Below are positions 11,171-19,945 of a stretch of DNA of 64,000 nt, piece after piece (the first letter of the stretch is position 1; every line of letters begins with the position of its first letter). The position numbers were made by a program, and so were the translations under genes. This stretch comes from Bacteroidetes bacterium GWF2_43_63 (GTDB lineage: Bacteria; Bacteroidota; Bacteroidia; Bacteroidales; DTU049). The stretch spans positions 227,718 to 291,717 of the forward strand of contig MEOQ01000040.1 in assembly GCA_001769275.1 (NCBI GenBank), written 5' to 3'. The notes under the pieces are model-generated. The model did no database searches and had not been told where the DNA came from. It was given only the letters and a program-made list of their open reading frames with translations.

Positions 11171-13057
11171 ATGATATTTCAGCAAAAAATCAAGATAATA
11201 ATTCTTCTATTTCTGGCTGTTCTCAATTGGCCGGGAATTTCACACGCACAGCATCAAAACTCCAAATTGCCTGAATCGCTGAAAAGTGTTAGCGATCTGC
11301 TGGACTCTGCTGCTTTGTATGCAGAAAATAATCCTAAAAAAGCTGAGCCTTTTGCCATTGAAGCATACAAGCTTTCTGAAATTGAAAATGATACGGTTGG
11401 AATGTCCGAAGCATTGCGGCTCTTTGGAGTTGGAAGTCAGTTTCTGCATGATGAAGACACCACGACAAATGCGTTTTTAAGATCGATTGAGTTGGCTGGG
11501 AATACATTTCCTTGCCAGCGAGCAAAAAGCATACTTGCCTATGCTGATTTTCTCCGAAAAGGTGAAGGTGCCGAAAAGGCTTTGAAACTACTTACTCCAA
11601 ATGCGGGCAAACTCTTTTCGTGTGGCCAGGTGAAAGATTTCATGTATAATGTTTATGTAATTGGGTTGACCTATGAAAAGCTGGGGCAGGATACAAATGC
11701 TGTATTTGCTTTCAATACATTACTGAATATAGCTGTAAATCAACAAGACTATTTTTTCCAGTTTAAGGCATACAACAGCCTACTCATTGTGTTTCTAAAG
11801 CTCAACAAAAATCCGGAATATCTTTTTCAGGCCATGATGATTGCGGCTGATAAGAGCAAAAATCCGGACTTTCAGGCGGTTGGCTGGAACAATATGGCAA
11901 AATTCTATATAAAGAGTGGTGACACAACGAGAGCCGAATATTGTTTTGATAAATCGATTATTAAATCGCTGGAGACCAGAAATGACGAGAATATTGCACA
12001 TATTAGTCTGAACATCAGCATGCATTATATCCGGCGCGGCAATTACCAGAAAGCCATCCCCTTATTTCGGATGGCGGAGGAGCGAAAACAATACATAATC
12101 CAGGATAACTGGCTTGGGGTTTTCGATGGAATAAAAGCGAAAATTCAGATGCATCAGGGCAATTATGCGGAAGCGGAGGAAAATATTCTGAGTTCACTTT
12201 CCCATTTTGAAACAGTGAACAACTATCAAATGCTCATTGAATTCAACAGCTTTGCCGCAGAGATTTTCAGCGCACTGGGGAAATACGACCGTGCCTATTT
12301 TTATCAGTCACAAGTATTGAAATACAGGGATTTGTTCAGGTCGAAAGCCGGAGATTCTGTTGAAAACAATTTGTATTATAAGGTTTTACTTGATCTTGAA
12401 CAAACGAAGGCAAAAACCATTGTTCTGGAAAATGAAAATCTTGTAAAACAGCGACGTATTTTCTTTTTGTTGATTTCTGTTGCGATCATAGTTCTATTGT
12501 TGGCAATACTGTTTATCTATTTTTCTTCGAATCGCTATCGCCGGCGCATTCTGCATTCGGAGCAGCAAAAAGAAACTTTGCTTGCCGCCCGTATCAGGCT
12601 AACAGCTGAATTGAATACAAAAAACAAGGAAATCGCCAGTTTCGTTCTTAATCAGGCCATGGTGAACGAAACGGCTGGAGATGTTATAACTCAGATGCGC
12701 CAACTTGGGAGTAAGAGTCCGCGTGAGACGCAGAAGAAACTGTATGAGCTTGCTTCGCAATTGTCAACTTCGCAGAATAAAAACATCTGGAAAGAATTCG
12801 ACCATTATTTTTCGCTTGTGAATCCCGATTTCTTTTCAAAGCTTACGCAAGCTCACACAGGACTCACATCGCGCGATTTGCGCTATTGTGCGCTCATCAG
12901 CCTGCAGTTGAGCTCTAAGGAAATGGCGTTGATTACCGGAATGACACTTCAAAGCATTCATGTGCTTCGTTCGAGATTACGTCAAAAACTTGCCGTTGAC
13001 CGCGACGAAGATCTTGGAGTCTATTTGTCACAATACTCCGATGCGCAGGTGAAATAA
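11171..13057 (+). CDS. TPR sensor-like membrane protein with C-terminal HTH (LuxR-like)
   Basis: A 628-residue protein from ATG 11171; an in-frame TTG at 11165 is the less likely start. Signal peptide 1-27 ends in an Ala-rich cleavage site. Periplasmic TPR-type helical repeats follow (about 30-400), then a coiled coil, one membrane segment (about 430-452), a charged cytoplasmic linker, and a C-terminal winged/LuxR-like helix-turn-helix at about 565-607 (LTSRDLRYCALISLQLSSKE...). This TPR-TM-HTH layout is a recurrent Bacteroidota regulator type. It lets a periplasmic TPR domain signal to a DNA-binding domain without a kinase. Its divergence from the giant adhesin gene makes that gene a plausible target. 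It faces the type B secreted protein gene convergently across a terminator. Confidence 0.85.
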   Translation: MIFQQKIKIIILLFLAVLNWPGISHAQHQNSKLPESLKSVSDLLDSAALYAENNPKKAEPFAIEAYKLSEIENDTVGMSEALRLFGVGSQFLHDEDTTTNAFLRSIELAGNTFPCQRAKSILAYADFLRKGEGAEKALKLLTPNAGKLFSCGQVKDFMYNVYVIGLTYEKLGQDTNAVFAFNTLLNIAVNQQDYFFQFKAYNSLLIVFLKLNKNPEYLFQAMMIAADKSKNPDFQAVGWNNMAKFYIKSGDTTRAEYCFDKSIIKSLETRNDENIAHISLNISMHYIRRGNYQKAIPLFRMAEERKQYIIQDNWLGVFDGIKAKIQMHQGNYAEAEENILSSLSHFETVNNYQMLIEFNSFAAEIFSALGKYDRAYFYQSQVLKYRDLFRSKAGDSVENNLYYKVLLDLEQTKAKTIVLENENLVKQRRIFFLLISVAIIVLLLAILFIYFSSNRYRRRILHSEQQKETLLAARIRLTAELNTKNKEIASFVLNQAMVNETAGDVITQMRQLGSKSPRETQKKLYELASQLSTSQNKNIWKEFDHYFSLVNPDFFSKLTQAHTGLTSRDLRYCALISLQLSSKEMALITGMTLQSIHVLRSRLRQKLAVDRDEDLGVYLSQYSDAQVK

Positions 13058-13060
13058 GCA

Positions 13061-13087
13061 AAAAAAAGGCTGTCGTATCCGACAGCC
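13061..13087 (-). terminator. Rho-independent terminator of the 13103-15187 gene
   Basis: Perfect 8-bp stem GGCTGTCG/CGACAGCC (13068-13075 and 13080-13087) with loop TATC. On the minus strand it is followed by seven T residues (A-run 13061-13067). It separates the convergent genes on each side. Confidence 0.85.
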
Positions 13088-13102
13088 CTCTAAACAACCA
13101 AA

Positions 13103-15187
13103 TTATTTCACCAGGGTAACTCTACCCCAGAATTTTCTCCAAAGCTTATCGGCATATTGTACTTCAATGAAGTAGGTATAAACACCAGGGTGAGCAAAAT
13201 CTCCATTGTATTTGCCATCCCAGCCTGTATAAAAATCACTGGATTCGAACATAATCTTGCCCCAACGATCGTAGATACGCATAGTAAAAGTATTGTCGCC
13301 CATTCCGGCGCCAATGCCTGATGGCACGAAAATATCGTTTAACCCATCTTCGTTATAGGGCGAAAACGCATTGGGTACGTAAAACGCGATATCCTGAAAA
13401 ACACTGATGATTGTATATGCAGAATCAGCGCAAAAACCATTGTCCACAACCATCCAGACAATGTATTCACCAGTGGCTCCATATGAGTGAGAAGGATTAG
13501 GCAGGTTAGAATAATTGGTGTAAGAGCTTGGTTCACCGAAGTCCCAGTACCAATTCGAAGCACCAGTTGACATATCTGTAAATCCGACCATGGGATTCAT
13601 GAGATTCAGTGTTGTGGAGTCCGGCTTAAATGCTGCAAGGGGCACATCGTAGGCGGTAATTAAACCGGGAAAAACAATGGAGCCCGGACAACCGTGAACT
13701 GAAACAACATTGAGAGAAATATCGTACTGGCCGGAATTCGAAAATACATGAATGGGCGAGTCAGCGTTGCTGGTGTTTTGCGCACCTGATGCAGGATCGC
13801 CGAAATTCCATTCATAAGCATTTGCATTTGGTGTGATGCTGGGGTTGAAATCCACAACAAGCGGAATGCAGCCTTTTTCAGGAACAGGAGATACCGTGAT
13901 TGCAGGCGTAGGGAAAATATCGATGGTAACAGAAGAAGAACCAGTACATCCAAGCGTGCTTGTCCCTGTTACAACATAGGTAGTTGTTGTTTCAGGTGTT
14001 GCAATAACAGAAGCAGTGCTGTCGGAGTTGAGTGTTGGATCGCTGGCCCAGGCATAGGTCGCTCCGCCCGACGCTGTGAGTGTTACACTGCTGTCGGGGC
14101 ATACCGATGCATTGGGTGATGAAACCGTAACAATTATATTCGAATTTACAGTAACAGTTTGAGTCTCTGTATTGGTACAGAATCCATCAGTGCTGGTCAA
14201 CGTTATTGTATAGGTGCCGGCAGTAGGCCATGTAACTTCGTAAGGACCTGAGCCCGAGCCGGAAACAACAGTGCCGCCATTGAAGTTGTATGCATATGTT
14301 ACAGTTGCGCTGTTGGTGCCTGTAAAATTAATTGTTGAAGGATAGTTAATACAAACCGGGGATTCAGCCACAAAATCAGCTGAAGGAGTTGGGATCACAT
14401 TAACGTTTAAAGTATCAGTAAAATAATTACCCAACGAATCGAAAATAAATATGATGTATTCAGTGGTATCGGTTGGGGTAACTGTTTGTGTAAGTGTGTT
14501 GGTGGGGCCGTTCGACCAGAAAATATTCTGGGATTGGGGGCAAACGATTTGTACTTCATCAACTCCCCAATGGTCGTAATAATTTGTTGAAGTTGTATCC
14601 TGATACCATCTGATTTTAGTTGCAGAGCTAAATGCAACAGAAGGAACAGCCATTTGATATTGGTTCCATGTGTACAACGGACCTGAAGCAGAACTACTTG
14701 GTGTCCAGTATTGTATGTCATTCCATGATGAATAAGGTGGAAGCGAATACTGTAGATGCACTCCTTCCAGTGGTAAATCGGGGTCTTCGCAATCGGTTGT
14801 GTTTTCATCAGCGGCATACCTCATTTGCCATGACAAATTACATCCATTAAAAAGTTGAAATGGAACAGTTTCAAGAGATCGGGGCATACTTACAAAGTGG
14901 CCTATCCAGCAGTGAATTCCAGAACCAGGCAACCCTGGCCCACAAGGATTTGTGAACATTGGGTTCGCATTCGAACTCCAGCCGGAACCAATAGTCCCTG
15001 TATTGAATGAATTATTCATCAGGTAGCTGCATGTAGCGAAAGCCTCAAGGTTTACAGATTGCCCTAAGCAAATTGTTGTATCTGCGGAGGGAGATGTAAA
15101 CTCGGCAAAGCATTGGGATTTTGCCTCATGAGAACTGAAAACCATCAGCAAAATCGATAGTAGCGCAAAAAGAATATTATTTTTCAT
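13103..15187 (-). CDS. PKD-domain secreted protein with T9SS type B sorting domain
   Basis: 694 residues. Signal peptide 1-25 (ends EAKSQ). A Cys-containing segment and a reelin-like/choice-of-anchor beta domain follow (about 60-220; motifs NPCGPG, GVHLQYSL, YDHWGVDEV), then several Ig/PKD-like repeats (WDFGEPSS, YEWNFGDPAS). The C-terminal about 90 residues are a gliding-motility-associated type B sorting domain (PNAFSPYNEDGLND...IYDRWGKIMF...WDGKYNG). Export through the outer membrane by T9SS and attachment at or release from the surface is expected. The start overlaps the end of the upstream small secreted-protein gene by 11 bp, so the two are co-transcribed. The reelin-like domain is shared with the protein at 16243. 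Confidence 0.9.
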   Translation of the reverse strand: MKNNILFALLSILLMVFSSHEAKSQCFAEFTSPSADTTICLGQSVNLEAFATCSYLMNNSFNTGTIGSGWSSNANPMFTNPCGPGLPGSGIHCWIGHFVSMPRSLETVPFQLFNGCNLSWQMRYAADENTTDCEDPDLPLEGVHLQYSLPPYSSWNDIQYWTPSSSASGPLYTWNQYQMAVPSVAFSSATKIRWYQDTTSTNYYDHWGVDEVQIVCPQSQNIFWSNGPTNTLTQTVTPTDTTEYIIFIFDSLGNYFTDTLNVNVIPTPSADFVAESPVCINYPSTINFTGTNSATVTYAYNFNGGTVVSGSGSGPYEVTWPTAGTYTITLTSTDGFCTNTETQTVTVNSNIIVTVSSPNASVCPDSSVTLTASGGATYAWASDPTLNSDSTASVIATPETTTTYVVTGTSTLGCTGSSSVTIDIFPTPAITVSPVPEKGCIPLVVDFNPSITPNANAYEWNFGDPASGAQNTSNADSPIHVFSNSGQYDISLNVVSVHGCPGSIVFPGLITAYDVPLAAFKPDSTTLNLMNPMVGFTDMSTGASNWYWDFGEPSSYTNYSNLPNPSHSYGATGEYIVWMVVDNGFCADSAYTIISVFQDIAFYVPNAFSPYNEDGLNDIFVPSGIGAGMGDNTFTMRIYDRWGKIMFESSDFYTGWDGKYNGDFAHPGVYTYFIEVQYADKLWRKFWGRVTLVK

Positions 15188-15653
15188 ATCGACTGATGTT
15201 AATGTTGATTAGCTCAAACTTTGTCATTTCTGGTTTGTCATCATAGTTTAAAAAACGGCTGAAAAACATTAAAGCAGAATAATATCCGGATTTGTTGTCA
15301 CAAGATCCTTCGAGCAATTCGCCTCCCATTAGCACAATCTGGTGATTATTTTCGGGGCGAACCGGTAAGCGTGTCCATAATTCAGCATTATACCATAATA
15401 GCAAATCCCACGAAATTGTCAAATCGTATTGCGTTGTGTTGATGATTTTCAGGAGAATCATTTCCTGAAAAATACCATCCTGTGGCCGGTTGCAATCAGA
15501 TTTTTTAACGTATATAAGTATTCCGTTCTGGTCATGCATCTGCTGCCATTCAGTAGTCAGTTTTTCGTAGTTCGCGGACAAAGAATTGGTAGAAGCATTC
15601 TGGCTATAACTCAAGAGAGGAACTAGGAAAAATGCAAGCAATAACGTTCTCAT
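15177..15653 (-). CDS. Small secreted protein of unknown function
   Basis: 158 residues from ATG 15653 (MRTLLLAFFLVPLLSYSQ signal peptide). An ATG nine codons upstream (15680) is in frame but would spoil the signal peptide, and it lies upstream of the predicted transcription start. The mature part is soluble, with two Cys (in SDCNRPQDG and EGSCDNKSG), and no family was recognised. It is the first gene of a two-gene operon with the PKD/type B protein. A periplasmic or surface partner of that protein is possible but unproven. Confidence 0.7.
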   Translation of the reverse strand: MRTLLLAFFLVPLLSYSQNASTNSLSANYEKLTTEWQQMHDQNGILIYVKKSDCNRPQDGIFQEMILLKIINTTQYDLTISWDLLLWYNAELWTRLPVRPENNHQIVLMGGELLEGSCDNKSGYYSALMFFSRFLNYDDKPEMTKFELININISRYEK

Positions 15654-15667
15654 ATTTAAGCTTTTTG

Positions 15668-15675
15668 CAAATTTA
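15668..15675 (-). promoter_or_regulatory. -7 box TAAATTTG for the 15653 gene
   Basis: Exact TAnnTTTG match on the minus strand, predicting a transcript start about 10 nt before ATG 15653. This supports that start over the upstream ATG at 15680. No clear -33 element. Confidence 0.5.
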
Positions 15676-15945
15676 ATCATTTTTTGACCTTTTTCCTATA
15701 GCCACTGATTATTATCACTTAATATAACATAACAACAGCAGCTATTTATCACGGAAACAGAACTTTGACTGCCTAAGTGAGTGAAAAGTCAAAACAGGTA
15801 CGTGCAATAAGTTATTTCAGCGGATTGTATTTTTGACAAGAGGGTTTGCATTCTTTTCACTACATAATGAGGAGACAGATATAGTTTTAGAAATTTGCTA
15901 CATAATGTCAAGCTATTTAATATCTGTCAAAAAAAACACTGAAGA

Positions 15946-16156
15946 CAAAAACAACATTCTATTCCCGCCGCGGCGGGATAAACTCCCGTAAGCGACGCAA
16001 GAGCTGTCGGTCATGGAACTCTGCCAGCGGGCGGACAAGCTGTTGTTTTTGTAGTTGTTACGACGGTTCCATGTTTCGGCCTGTTTAGAAAACCCTCAAA
16101 GAGTTCGGAATTCTTCAAGGGTTAATTGTGGCCGAAACGGTGGAATGTCGTAACAA
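15946..16156. repeat. Two adjacent hairpin units (106 bp and 102 bp)
   Basis: Unit 1 (15946-16051) has perfect ends CAAAAACAAC/GTTGTTTTTG. Unit 2 (16055-16156) has perfect ends TTGTTACGAC/GTCGTAACAA, extended with mismatches through TTTCGGCC, and a nested hairpin AACCCT/AGGGTT. The same two end types recur side by side at 60743-60864. The arms contain the related blocks CGGTTCCATGT and ACATTCCACCG. Likely a non-autonomous mobile repeat. The rest of this 589-bp intergenic region (15654-16242) shows only promoters. Confidence 0.75.
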
Positions 16157-16209
16157 TGAACTATTTTTAGACAATCACTTATAAAACAGCGTAATTTTTT
16201 TTGTACTTT

Positions 16210-16217
16210 TACGTTTG
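16210..16217 (+). promoter_or_regulatory. -7 box TACGTTTG for the 16243 gene
   Basis: Exact TAnnTTTG match 25 nt before ATG 16243. It makes the in-frame TTG at 16201 an unlikely start. Confidence 0.45.
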
Positions 16218-16242
16218 GAATACGTGTCCGGATTTTGATGTC

Positions 16243-19200
16243 ATGAAAAAGTTTTTCTCATCATTACTTTTGCTTACTCTGTTTTGCAGCTCAGCGTTTT
16301 CAATGAATGTGAAATCGCTGGAATTGTCTTATGAAAACATCTCACAGCTAACTTACAGGGGCAACATTATCTTTTATCTGTACGATCCCAGTCCGGTAGA
16401 TTCCATAGTTGAGATTTTCTGGGGCGACAGCACTTATTCTTTTCTGACTCCTTCGTCGGTAACTGATTTGCCGGGTGAGCTGAAAAAAGTTGTTTACTCC
16501 GGGACGCACACCTATTCCGGTCCTGCTACATTTACTATGTTTGTTTCCTACAAGGTAAGGAGCCTTAATGTGATTAATGTACCAATGTCGATAATCACCG
16601 ATATTTATGTCGAAGCTCAACTGGTGGTCAGTCCATTCCTTGCAGGTCAGAAATCACCCGTTTTTCTTGAAAAACCAAAATTGAATGTTTGCAGAGCTAC
16701 CTCCAATGTTATTGATTTTTCAACATATGATGCCGATGGCGACCATCTTGTTTATTCTTTGATTCCATGTCGTGGCGAATTTGGCGACCCCATTACCGGA
16801 TACTATTATCCGACTTCATCATCGCAATTCTCAGTTGACCCGCAAACGGGCTGGCTTACCTGGAATTCTCCGACCGTAAAAGGTTTTTTCAATTACGCCG
16901 TCAAAGTTTCGAAATACCGCAATGGCGTTTTTCTGGGCTCCGTCATGCGTGATGTATTGGCAAATGTGATTGATTGTCAGATGGATTCCCCGGTTTTGAC
17001 AGCTCCTTCCGACACATGTCTTATAGCCGGTACTTCTTATCATAATACAGTTACAGCCACTTACACCGGCATTGACACCATTTCGCTCACAGCCACAGGT
17101 TCGCCGCTTTTACAGGCTTCAAATCCAGCCACATTTCCACAGCCGGTGCGCGATCGCGACACCGTTACTTCTGATTTCGACTGGCAGGTTTCGTGCGAGC
17201 ATGTGCGACCTCAGCCTTACAGCATGATTTTTCGTGCAGAACTCGAAGATAGCTTAAGCAACTGTGATTGCTCTTATGATTTTAATTCCGGGCAATTAAC
17301 GCCATTCTATTCCAACGTATCGGTCATGTTCAATAATCCCTGTGGAAACGGATGGGATGGTTCGACTTATCTCTGGTTTGGGCCGGATTCTACTGCGCCG
17401 CGCTATCTCGCAACGCCCTCATTGGATATTAGTGCCGGTAATTACATGATCGTTTTTGATATGCGTTTCAGCGACCATACCGGAAATCCAGGAACAAACT
17501 GCGAAGGTCCCGACGAACCTGATGAAGGAATCTATCTGCAATATAGTTTGAGTGGTCTGGGCGGTCCGTGGGTAACAATGGCTTACTGGGATCCAAGCTT
17601 GTCGCCGGGCGAGGGTGGACATGTAGCGAATCTGATTGACTGGAATAATTATTCGGTTGTGGCTCCTGATGCTTCGTTGTCGCCAAATACACGATTTCGC
17701 TGGAGACAAGAGTCAGCCACCGGAAAAGATTATGATCACTGGGGTCTTGATAATATTTCAGTGTATAAAATATCGGACAAATTGACTGCTCAGGCCGAAA
17801 CTGAGTTCACTATAATTGCACCGGCTCCTGAAAACCTGACTGTTTCTGCATTTGGAGATAATGCTGCTCTTCAGTGGAATAAAGAACTTTGTACAAATGC
17901 CGACGGATATAAGATTTACCGGAAGTCTGGCGCAAGCGGGTACGTGCCTTCAGGCTGTGAAACCGGGGTGCCATCGTGGACCGGATACAGTCTCATTGCC
18001 ACAACAAATGATATTAACGATACAACATATACAGACGATTTTCTTGGCTTCGGATTACCGCATGGAAACGAGTATTGCTATATTGTTACGGCATGGTTTG
18101 CCAACGGAGCCGAAAGTCAGGCGTCGAATGAAGCTTGTCTGATTCTGTCGGATAATTCACCGGTAATAACCCATGTGAGCGTTACTGCGACTTCTGCAAC
18201 AGCGGGAAGCATGTTTGTCGACTGGTCAAAACCCGATGATCTGGACACGCTCACTTATCCGGGACCATACAGATATGATATTTACAGAGCAAATGATTTT
18301 ACCGGTATTTCCTATACTTTTCTGGAATCAAATTTTGGGCTGGATGACACAACTTTTAATGATGCAGGACTGAATACAAGCGGGATTCCGTATCATTACC
18401 GGATCGATCTGCTTTATGCTTCTGGAACTTCGGTTTACACATACTATTCATCTTCATATCCGGCTTCGTCAGTATTTCTGACCATTATTCCTTTTGATCA
18501 GAGACTTCTGCTGAAATGGGCCTTTTCAGTTCCATGGAACAACGATAGCACCGTTGTTTACAGATATAACGATCTGACATCGGTGTTTGATTCCATCGGG
18601 GTTTCGCATTCCGACCAGTATCTCGACACCGGCCTGGTGAATGGTCAGACTTATTGTTATAAAGTTGAAACCGTCGGATCGTATTCGCTTCCCGGATTTG
18701 TGAATCCGATTCGCAATTTTTCGCAGGAAACCTGTGAAGCACCAATGGACGTTGAACCTCCCTGTGCCGTTGAACTTGATGTATCGGTCAATTGCGACGA
18801 AGTGGCCAATTATCTTGTCTGGACAAACCCTCAAATTGCCTGCGGTGATGGTGATGTCGGTGGATATGAAATATATTTTTCACCAATGACCGATGGAGAA
18901 TTTGTGCTGGTTGATACTATTGCTGATCCATTGATTACTACTTACATTCACACCGGGGTTACATCGGTTGCTGGTTGCTATGCCGTTGTTGCAGTCGATA
19001 CATCGGGCAACAGCAGCGAATTTTCGAATATTGTTTGTGTCGACATAGATGAGTGCGATTTGTACACACTTCCAAATGTATTTACGCCGAATGGCGATGG
19101 TTTCAATGATTTCTTCATTCCATTTCCCTATGATTTCGTTGAAAAAATCGACATTAAAATATTTGACCGCTGGGGTCTGATTATGTTTACCACACAAGAT

Positions 19201-19353
19201 CCTGATATAAACTGGGATGGAAAAAATAAGTCAACAAGCCTCGATTGCAGCGAAGGCGTCTATTATTACATTTGCGATGTATATGAAATGCGTCTGGCCG
19301 GAATCCGAAAGCGCACACTCACCGGAACGGTACATTTGTATCGAAGTAATTGA
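16243..19353 (+). CDS. Large secreted protein, reelin-like and Fn3-like domains, T9SS type B
   Basis: 1036 residues from ATG 16243, giving the signal peptide MKKFFSSLLLLTLFCSSAFS. A reelin-like beta domain lies at about 347-510 (NNPCGNGWDG, DEGIYLQYSL, YDHWGLDNIS), homologous to that of the 13103-15187 protein. Then come about five fibronectin-type-III-like domains (about 525-930) and a type B gliding-motility-associated sorting domain at about 943-1036 (LPNVFTPNGDGFNDFF...FDRWGLIMF). It is predicted to be exported by T9SS. The stop overlaps the next gene's frame closely (next ATG 6 nt downstream), so the two are likely co-transcribed. Confidence 0.9.
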   Translation: MKKFFSSLLLLTLFCSSAFSMNVKSLELSYENISQLTYRGNIIFYLYDPSPVDSIVEIFWGDSTYSFLTPSSVTDLPGELKKVVYSGTHTYSGPATFTMFVSYKVRSLNVINVPMSIITDIYVEAQLVVSPFLAGQKSPVFLEKPKLNVCRATSNVIDFSTYDADGDHLVYSLIPCRGEFGDPITGYYYPTSSSQFSVDPQTGWLTWNSPTVKGFFNYAVKVSKYRNGVFLGSVMRDVLANVIDCQMDSPVLTAPSDTCLIAGTSYHNTVTATYTGIDTISLTATGSPLLQASNPATFPQPVRDRDTVTSDFDWQVSCEHVRPQPYSMIFRAELEDSLSNCDCSYDFNSGQLTPFYSNVSVMFNNPCGNGWDGSTYLWFGPDSTAPRYLATPSLDISAGNYMIVFDMRFSDHTGNPGTNCEGPDEPDEGIYLQYSLSGLGGPWVTMAYWDPSLSPGEGGHVANLIDWNNYSVVAPDASLSPNTRFRWRQESATGKDYDHWGLDNISVYKISDKLTAQAETEFTIIAPAPENLTVSAFGDNAALQWNKELCTNADGYKIYRKSGASGYVPSGCETGVPSWTGYSLIATTNDINDTTYTDDFLGFGLPHGNEYCYIVTAWFANGAESQASNEACLILSDNSPVITHVSVTATSATAGSMFVDWSKPDDLDTLTYPGPYRYDIYRANDFTGISYTFLESNFGLDDTTFNDAGLNTSGIPYHYRIDLLYASGTSVYTYYSSSYPASSVFLTIIPFDQRLLLKWAFSVPWNNDSTVVYRYNDLTSVFDSIGVSHSDQYLDTGLVNGQTYCYKVETVGSYSLPGFVNPIRNFSQETCEAPMDVEPPCAVELDVSVNCDEVANYLVWTNPQIACGDGDVGGYEIYFSPMTDGEFVLVDTIADPLITTYIHTGVTSVAGCYAVVAVDTSGNSSEFSNIVCVDIDECDLYTLPNVFTPNGDGFNDFFIPFPYDFVEKIDIKIFDRWGLIMFTTQDPDINWDGKNKSTSLDCSEGVYYYICDVYEMRLAGIRKRTLTGTVHLYRSN

Positions 19354-19358
19354 TAAAA

Positions 19359-19772
19359 ATGAAATACCTCTGCGTTCCGAAAGCTGACATCAACGAAGGG
19401 TTCAAAACTGCAACCATCAGCAGGTCAGCCATAATATGTTTCCCGGATGTGTTTTTTACTATTCCGGTGAAAGTGACCAATATTCTTGATGCATCTGAAA
19501 TGCGCTTTAATGGCCAGGAAATTTACAATGAAGCGTGTAGCCTGCTGATTTCGGGCCAGCATGCGGAAGCCTATGATTATCTTGCCTCGATACTTTCAGA
19601 AGACCACACTTATTATGTGAAGATGCTGGATAAATTCAGCATTAAAGTCGGTTGGTGGATTTTCGGCAGCATTCAGTTCCGGAAAACCGGCGGCATGCGA
19701 AAGACTGCATCGGTGTTGAGCCGCGCCAAGCGCGAAGAAATGCACGAGATGTACCGGTATTATGTGCAGTAA
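19359..19772 (+). CDS. Hypothetical protein downstream of the type B secreted protein
   Basis: 137 residues from ATG 19359, beginning 5 nt after the upstream stop. An in-frame TTG at 19350 overlaps that stop. No signal peptide or membrane segment. The C-terminal half looks alpha-helical and charged (EAYDYLASILSEDHTYYVKML). No family recognised. The tight spacing argues that it is a real gene co-transcribed with 16243-19353. Confidence 0.6.
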   Translation: MKYLCVPKADINEGFKTATISRSAIICFPDVFFTIPVKVTNILDASEMRFNGQEIYNEACSLLISGQHAEAYDYLASILSEDHTYYVKMLDKFSIKVGWWIFGSIQFRKTGGMRKTASVLSRAKREEMHEMYRYYVQ

Positions 19773-19855
19773 TATTTAGTTGCCAGTTGTGAGTAGTCAG
19801 TTGCCAGTAAGGCGATAGGCGTAAGGCGTAAGAAATTAGGAGTAACCTCTCAATC

Positions 19856-19915
19856 GCGCGGATTTGCAATCCGTGCGCCGTATTCACTGTCACGGATAAC
19901 ATATCCGCGCCAGTG
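19856..19915. repeat. REP-like palindromes, CGCGGATTTGCAATCCG family
   Basis: Two palindromes: GCGCGGATTTGCAATCCGTG plus flank (19856-19878) and CACTGTCACGGATAAC...CAGTG (19885-19915). The family recurs at 34037-34225 and 63362-63394. It lies between convergent genes (19359 gene and lon), the usual place for REP-type sequences. Confidence 0.7.
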
Positions 19916-19945
19916 ATTGCGCCAGTGATTGTTGAACGCTAACTG

